The notes beneath the pieces were generated by a model. The model saw nothing but the letters and a program-made list of their open reading frames with translations, did no database searches and had not been told where the DNA came from. A stretch of DNA of 64,000 bases from Pseudobacteroides cellulosolvens ATCC 35603 = DSM 2933 (GTDB lineage Bacteria; Bacillota; Clostridia; Acetivibrionales; DSM-2933), in NCBI RefSeq assembly GCF_001262605.1, contig NZ_LGTC01000001.1, forward strand, positions 6,026,001 to 6,090,000. Reading direction: 5' to 3'. A program made the translations under genes and the position numbers. Shown in pieces: positions 60,471 through 64,000 of the stretch. The first letter of the stretch is position 1. Each line of letters starts with the position of its first letter.

Positions 60471-61671
60471 AGAATTGGGATCACAGTGTGAGGTAGTAAA
60501 AAAGAGTCTGCCTGATTTTTTGGAGGGAAAATTGTCAGAAGGTGAAAATGAAAGTATTGAAAATCATCTCAAAGAATGTGATGAATGTTTTAGCATACTG
60601 GAAGGTTTAAAGGCTGATTCTATTTTGGAGTCAAATGAAAAGGAACTGGAAATTAAGGAAAGAAATCTGGAAAACAGATTTTTTAAAAGGGTATTTGGCA
60701 GAATAGTTTTAGCTTGTGTGTTGGTGATTGTTATTTGCTACATAGTTCTTACATTTATTTTCCAGACAATATTGGCAAAGCCTTTGATGAAGAAACATGA
60801 GATGATAATTGGTGCCCTAAATGACATTGTTCAGTTCAATATCCCCGGGGGAAAGGCTAAAGGTGGATGGTTAGGCCGTCTGGGTCCTCTTGAATCCATA
60901 AATGTATTTGAGTTTGAACAGCCTCTTTTATATAATAACACCCGCAGCGGAAAATTTGATTTGGCTGTTCCAAATTATATTGGAGAAATAGACTGGAAAA
61001 CCACATACATAACTAATGGTGATGGTACGGTGTTTGACTGGCGTGAACCTGCTTTTAGAAATGAGGACTCTCTGAAAGAAGTAAAACCCAGACTTGAAGC
61101 GGTTAAAGATTGGAGTGTATGTTCTTTGGTTGTCTATTTTGAAAAGCCTGTAACTCTTGAGAACCTGGATACCATGGTTGCTAAAATCGATAATGGCCAT
61201 AGAGAATGGTGGTTTTCCATTGATATAAGAGGCCTTGATATAAATAAATGGGGCTACAAAAACACGGGTTTATCGCATACTAGTTGGGGATTTCCGTTGG
61301 ATATAGAAAGAATGGGCTTTTTGGCACCAGATGTAACTGGTTCACCCAAAAACGAAGCTGCTTCAAATGATGGGGTGGAAGATGGCACTAACCTGGATGA
61401 GTTATGGGCTCTTGATCCTAAACAACCTGTATCTCAAAGCTTTAAATATTTCAAAAATGAAATGAAGAGGTTTATTGAGTACTCGAAATACCTTAAGGAC
61501 GATGAGTTCACTTCCGACATCATAAAGGTCAATGATCTGATTGCATCAAAAAGCCTCAGATTTAACGGTGCACTTTTAAAAGTTCCTACCGCATCGGCAC
61601 TTAAGCTTTTTGAAGACAAAAACATAGCTGATGTTCGTATTGTAAAGGTTGACTTTAATTATAAAGGATGA
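60457..61671 (+). CDS. Zinc-finger anti-sigma factor with large extracellular domain
   Basis: 404 residues; ATG at 60457 has GGAGG 6 nt upstream and overlaps the sigma gene. An N-terminal zf-HC2 (ZAS) motif is visible: His in 'IENHLKECDECFSIL' with the two Cys three apart. A transmembrane helix (about 80-105, 'IVLACVLVIVICYIVLTFIF') leads to a ~300-residue extracellular domain like that of clostridial 'sigma factor regulator' proteins ('VCSLVVYFEKPVTLENLDTM', 'SFKYFKNEMKRFIEYSKYLK'). It should hold the ECF sigma at the membrane until an envelope signal arrives. Confidence 0.88.
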   Translation: MTMNEELGSQCEVVKKSLPDFLEGKLSEGENESIENHLKECDECFSILEGLKADSILESNEKELEIKERNLENRFFKRVFGRIVLACVLVIVICYIVLTFIFQTILAKPLMKKHEMIIGALNDIVQFNIPGGKAKGGWLGRLGPLESINVFEFEQPLLYNNTRSGKFDLAVPNYIGEIDWKTTYITNGDGTVFDWREPAFRNEDSLKEVKPRLEAVKDWSVCSLVVYFEKPVTLENLDTMVAKIDNGHREWWFSIDIRGLDINKWGYKNTGLSHTSWGFPLDIERMGFLAPDVTGSPKNEAASNDGVEDGTNLDELWALDPKQPVSQSFKYFKNEMKRFIEYSKYLKDDEFTSDIIKVNDLIASKSLRFNGALLKVPTASALKLFEDKNIADVRIVKVDFNYKG

Positions 61672-61711
61672 ATATCTATATTATAATAGAAGTGAGTTAG
61701 GAGTGATAAAA

Positions 61712-62047
61712 TTGAATTCAAAAATTGGGCTAGGTACTCTTTCAATCCCTGCGTTTTTTATTGGTATTTTATTTTCAATCAAAATCGGAAGAACATTCTG
61801 TCTTGGAACGATATTATTAGATGCCATAGGAATAAGCAGAAGTTCAGTGCTATACAACAAATTATTTTTATCATTGATTTTTTTTATAGTAGGGTTTATA
61901 CTTGGGTTGGTTTTCAAGAAAGATGAGGGGGCGAGCTTTGGCAAAAATATGTGTATGATTTTTGGTTCTGCAGTTATTATTTTTCTGGTTGCTGCATATG
62001 GATTTCATGTAGATTTGCTTTATCCGTTTTATAAATTTCCAGCTTAG
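61712..62047 (+). CDS. Small integral membrane protein
   Basis: About 111 residues. The TTG at 61712 is preceded by AGGAG at 8 nt; the upstream ATG at 61649 has no ribosome-binding site and overlaps the anti-sigma gene. Three hydrophobic helices ('LSIPAFFIGILFSIKIG', 'LFLSLIFFIVGFILGLVF', 'MCMIFGSAVIIFLVAAYGFH'). I do not recognise the family. It follows the ECF/anti-sigma pair by 40 bp and is probably in the same operon. Confidence 0.6.
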   Translation: MNSKIGLGTLSIPAFFIGILFSIKIGRTFCLGTILLDAIGISRSSVLYNKLFLSLIFFIVGFILGLVFKKDEGASFGKNMCMIFGSAVIIFLVAAYGFHVDLLYPFYKFPA

Positions 62048-62613
62048 GATAGCTATAATAAAAGTTTGGCCAAATTGTTCATAAAATCAACTGAGAACAA
62101 TTAATCTGCAAAGATATTGAAATATTCTGCTGTAACTCTTTAAAAATGTCGAAACATGAAATGACAAATTGCAAATATTCAGCTATAATAAATATGGTCA
62201 TAAAGAATGTTAAAAAAATAACTTACTTTTGATATTATAGTGTAATCTTGCATCTGGCATAGCAAAGCAAGGAAGTTTTGAAAAAAGCATTGACGCTTCA
62301 AAAGTTTTATTGCCTAAGTAAGTATATAATTCTAACCGTATCTATTAGGAAGTAAGAGATGATTAATATTACTAATTCTTCTATGATTACCAGATTGGTG
62401 CTATTCCGTTGATATATAAATATGGTATTGATGCGGTTTATATATAATCCTTCCAAAATTGTGTTTTATAAATAGGATTTTGAAAGAATTATATAACTCA
62501 TCCCTTATATACCAATGGACATGTTTTATAGTATTCCATATATATTATGTGCGTACTGCAAAACATTTATTATAAATTTTTAAATTAAATTATAATGTAA
62601 AGAGGAAAAGGTT
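62048..62613. other. Long intergenic region
   Basis: 566 bp of AT-rich sequence before the flavoprotein gene. I find no open frame with a ribosome-binding site and no tRNA. It includes a short inverted repeat (CTTTTGAA-type, AGTTTTGAA..TTCAAAAG, about 62273-62305) and several TATAAT-like boxes. Its length suggests a long leader or lost gene, but I cannot identify either. Confidence 0.35.
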
Positions 62614-64000
62614 ATGAAAACATTAACAAATCACAAGCGAATTAAAGTTACTGTCAATGGCCGTGAAATTGAGGTTTATGACAATCTGACCATCCTTCAG
62701 GCGTTAATGCAGGAGGATATCCATATACCTCATCTATGCTATGACATCAGGCTTGAAAGGTCAAATGGAAACTGTGGGTTATGCGTGGTAGAAGTAGAAG
62801 GAAGAGATGTGAAGGCGTGCCAGACTCCTATTAAAGAAGGAATGGTTATCTGCACCAATAGCCCTAAACTTGAAAATTATCGTAAGATACGTTTAGAGCA
62901 GCTACTTTCAGACCATAATGCAGATTGTGTTGCCCCATGTGTGATGACTTGTCCGGCTAACATAGACATCCAATCCTATCTTCGTCATGTGGGAAATGGA
63001 AATTATGAAGCTGCAATCCGTGTAATCAAGGACAACAATCCTTTCCCTATAGTATGTGGCCGTGTATGCCCACATACATGTGAAGCAGCATGCCGCCGCA
63101 ATCTTGTAGATTCACCGGTAGCAATCAACTATGTAAAGAGATTTGCAGCAGACTTGGATATGGAAAAGGGGCCATGGATTCCGGATGTAAAACCATCAAC
63201 AGGTAAGAAGATAGCAATTGTAGGTGCAGGTCCTTCAGGTCTTTCAGCTGCATATTACAGTGCAATAAACGGTTATGATGTAACTGTATTTGAACGCCAG
63301 CCACATGCAGGCGGAATGATGAGATACGGTATTCCTGAATACCGTTTACCAAAAGCTACTTTGGATAAGGAAATCGATATTATGAAGAAGATGGGTGTCA
63401 AGATTATGACAGGTAAAGCGTTAGGAACGCACATCCGTCTTGAAGACCTTAATAACGATTTTGACTCGGTTTATCTTGCAATAGGTTCATGGCGTGCAAC
63501 CCCTATGCATCTTGAGGGAGAAAACCTTGAAGGTGTATGGCTTGGAATACAATACCTCGAGCAGGTAACAAAAGGTATGGACATAAAACTTGGTGATAAT
63601 GTAGTTGTAATTGGTGGTGGTAACACTGCCATAGACTGTGCCCGTACAGCACTTCGTAAAGGTGCTAAATCAGTTAAGCTGATCTATCGCCGTACCCGTG
63701 AAGAAATGCCGGCTGAGCCATATGAGGTTGAGGAAGCTTTGCACGAAGGAGTAGAAATGCTGTTCTTGATGGCACCAAATAAAATTGTTATGAATGGCGG
63801 AAAGAAAACACTTCACTGTATGGAAATGCAGCTTGGAGAACCTGACCGTTCCGGCCGTCGTCGTCCTGTTCCTGTTGAGGGCAGTGATGTTTTGATAGAT
63901 GCAGACACAATTATTGGTGCAATTGGTCAGAGTACAAACACTCAGTTCCTATATAACGATATGCCTGTTAAGCTTAATAAGTGGGGCGATATAGAAATTA
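62614..64000 (+). CDS. GltD-like FAD/FeS NAD(P) oxidoreductase with N-terminal 2Fe-2S domain (partial)
   Basis: At least 462 residues, open to the window end. The ATG at 62614 follows AGAGGA. An N-terminal 2Fe-2S ferredoxin-like domain has Cys42, Cys54, Cys57 and Cys69 (hydrogenase-type 'NGNCGLCVVEVEG'). Next a GltD/dihydropyrimidine-dehydrogenase-type two [4Fe-4S] region ('DCVAPCVMTCPANIDIQSYL', 'VCGRVCPHTCEAACRRN'), an FAD motif 'KIAIVGAGPSGLSAAYYSA' and an NAD(P) motif 'NVVVIGGGNTAIDCARTALR'. It resembles flavin subunits that pass electrons between NAD(P)H and ferredoxin or a hydrogenase (NfnB/HydB-associated type). The partner would be downstream, outside the window. Confidence 0.85.
   Translation, partial: MKTLTNHKRIKVTVNGREIEVYDNLTILQALMQEDIHIPHLCYDIRLERSNGNCGLCVVEVEGRDVKACQTPIKEGMVICTNSPKLENYRKIRLEQLLSDHNADCVAPCVMTCPANIDIQSYLRHVGNGNYEAAIRVIKDNNPFPIVCGRVCPHTCEAACRRNLVDSPVAINYVKRFAADLDMEKGPWIPDVKPSTGKKIAIVGAGPSGLSAAYYSAINGYDVTVFERQPHAGGMMRYGIPEYRLPKATLDKEIDIMKKMGVKIMTGKALGTHIRLEDLNNDFDSVYLAIGSWRATPMHLEGENLEGVWLGIQYLEQVTKGMDIKLGDNVVVIGGGNTAIDCARTALRKGAKSVKLIYRRTREEMPAEPYEVEEALHEGVEMLFLMAPNKIVMNGGKKTLHCMEMQLGEPDRSGRRRPVPVEGSDVLIDADTIIGAIGQSTNTQFLYNDMPVKLNKWGDIEI

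Overview
The window looks like chromosomal DNA of an AT-rich, anaerobic, cellulosome-producing clostridium. Four secreted proteins carry dockerin modules (duplicated Ca-binding loop plus helix, with the recurrent 'NMADV/NMADI' signature): a GH9-CBM3c cellulase, a CE8 pectinesterase, a multi-module RCC1 protein and a truncated esterase. The GGAGG ribosome-binding sites, BlaI/BlaR pair, sigI-type sigma gene, KimA-like transporter, Thr/Pro linkers and cyanophycin synthetase fit the same group. The dockerin style is most like Pseudobacteroides (Bacteroides) cellulosolvens; that identification is recall, not a search result.

Layout. 0-1.8 kb: an IS1182-type transposase gene split by a complete IS982-type element (1128 bp, 6-bp target duplication). 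1.8-6.4 kb: an ECF sigma/anti-sigma-like pair, an orphan PAS histidine kinase and a frameshifted membrane-anchored thermonuclease. 6.7-10.4 kb: a giant dockerin protein with four near-identical ~115-residue modules of unknown type and a seven-repeat RCC1 propeller, split by a 1-base frameshift. 10.5-17 kb: PMT-like membrane protein, secreted protein, phytoene-desaturase-like enzyme, Cys glutathione peroxidase, MFS exporter. 17.2-19.6 kb: a second-type EF-G gene preceded by a 45-codon leader ORF and an intrinsic terminator, the layout of an antibiotic-responsive attenuator. 19.8-24.7 kb: pectinesterase, propeller/stalk protein, radical SAM protein. 25-32.5 kb: KimA-like transporter, MBL hydrolase, phosphodiesterase, VWA lipoprotein and a two-component system whose regulator has an A9 frameshift. 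32.8-39.5 kb: GH9 cellulase, a tiny secreted NPQPEPP-repeat peptide, a decayed GH43, a chemoreceptor with a cytoplasmic sugar-binding-protein domain, and a scar where a dockerin-esterase and a sigI gene are both truncated. 39.8-42.3 kb: selenium operon yedF-selD-mnmH. 42.5-46.3 kb: small accessory genes (Vat/CatB-like acetyltransferase, DUF3795, GNAT, UlaG-like hydrolase) and two broken genes that share a structured ~110-nt leader. 46.5-57 kb: TerD-VWA protein, SLH L,D-transpeptidase, rhomboid-TPR protease, BlaI/BlaR with two operators, stalk protein, UPF0180, DUF421, and a probable 6S RNA. 57-64 kb: cyanophycin synthetase, ECF sigma/zinc-finger anti-sigma, small membrane protein, and a GltD-like FeS flavoprotein running off the end.

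Common themes are plant-wall degradation, sensing (several sigma/anti-sigma, two-component and chemosensory genes) and visible gene decay. Three otherwise good genes (nuclease, RCC1 protein, response regulator) are broken by single-base changes in homopolymer runs. That may mean consensus errors in the sequence or real slippage; in each case the uninterrupted frame is clear. No rRNA, tRNA or CRISPR array was seen.
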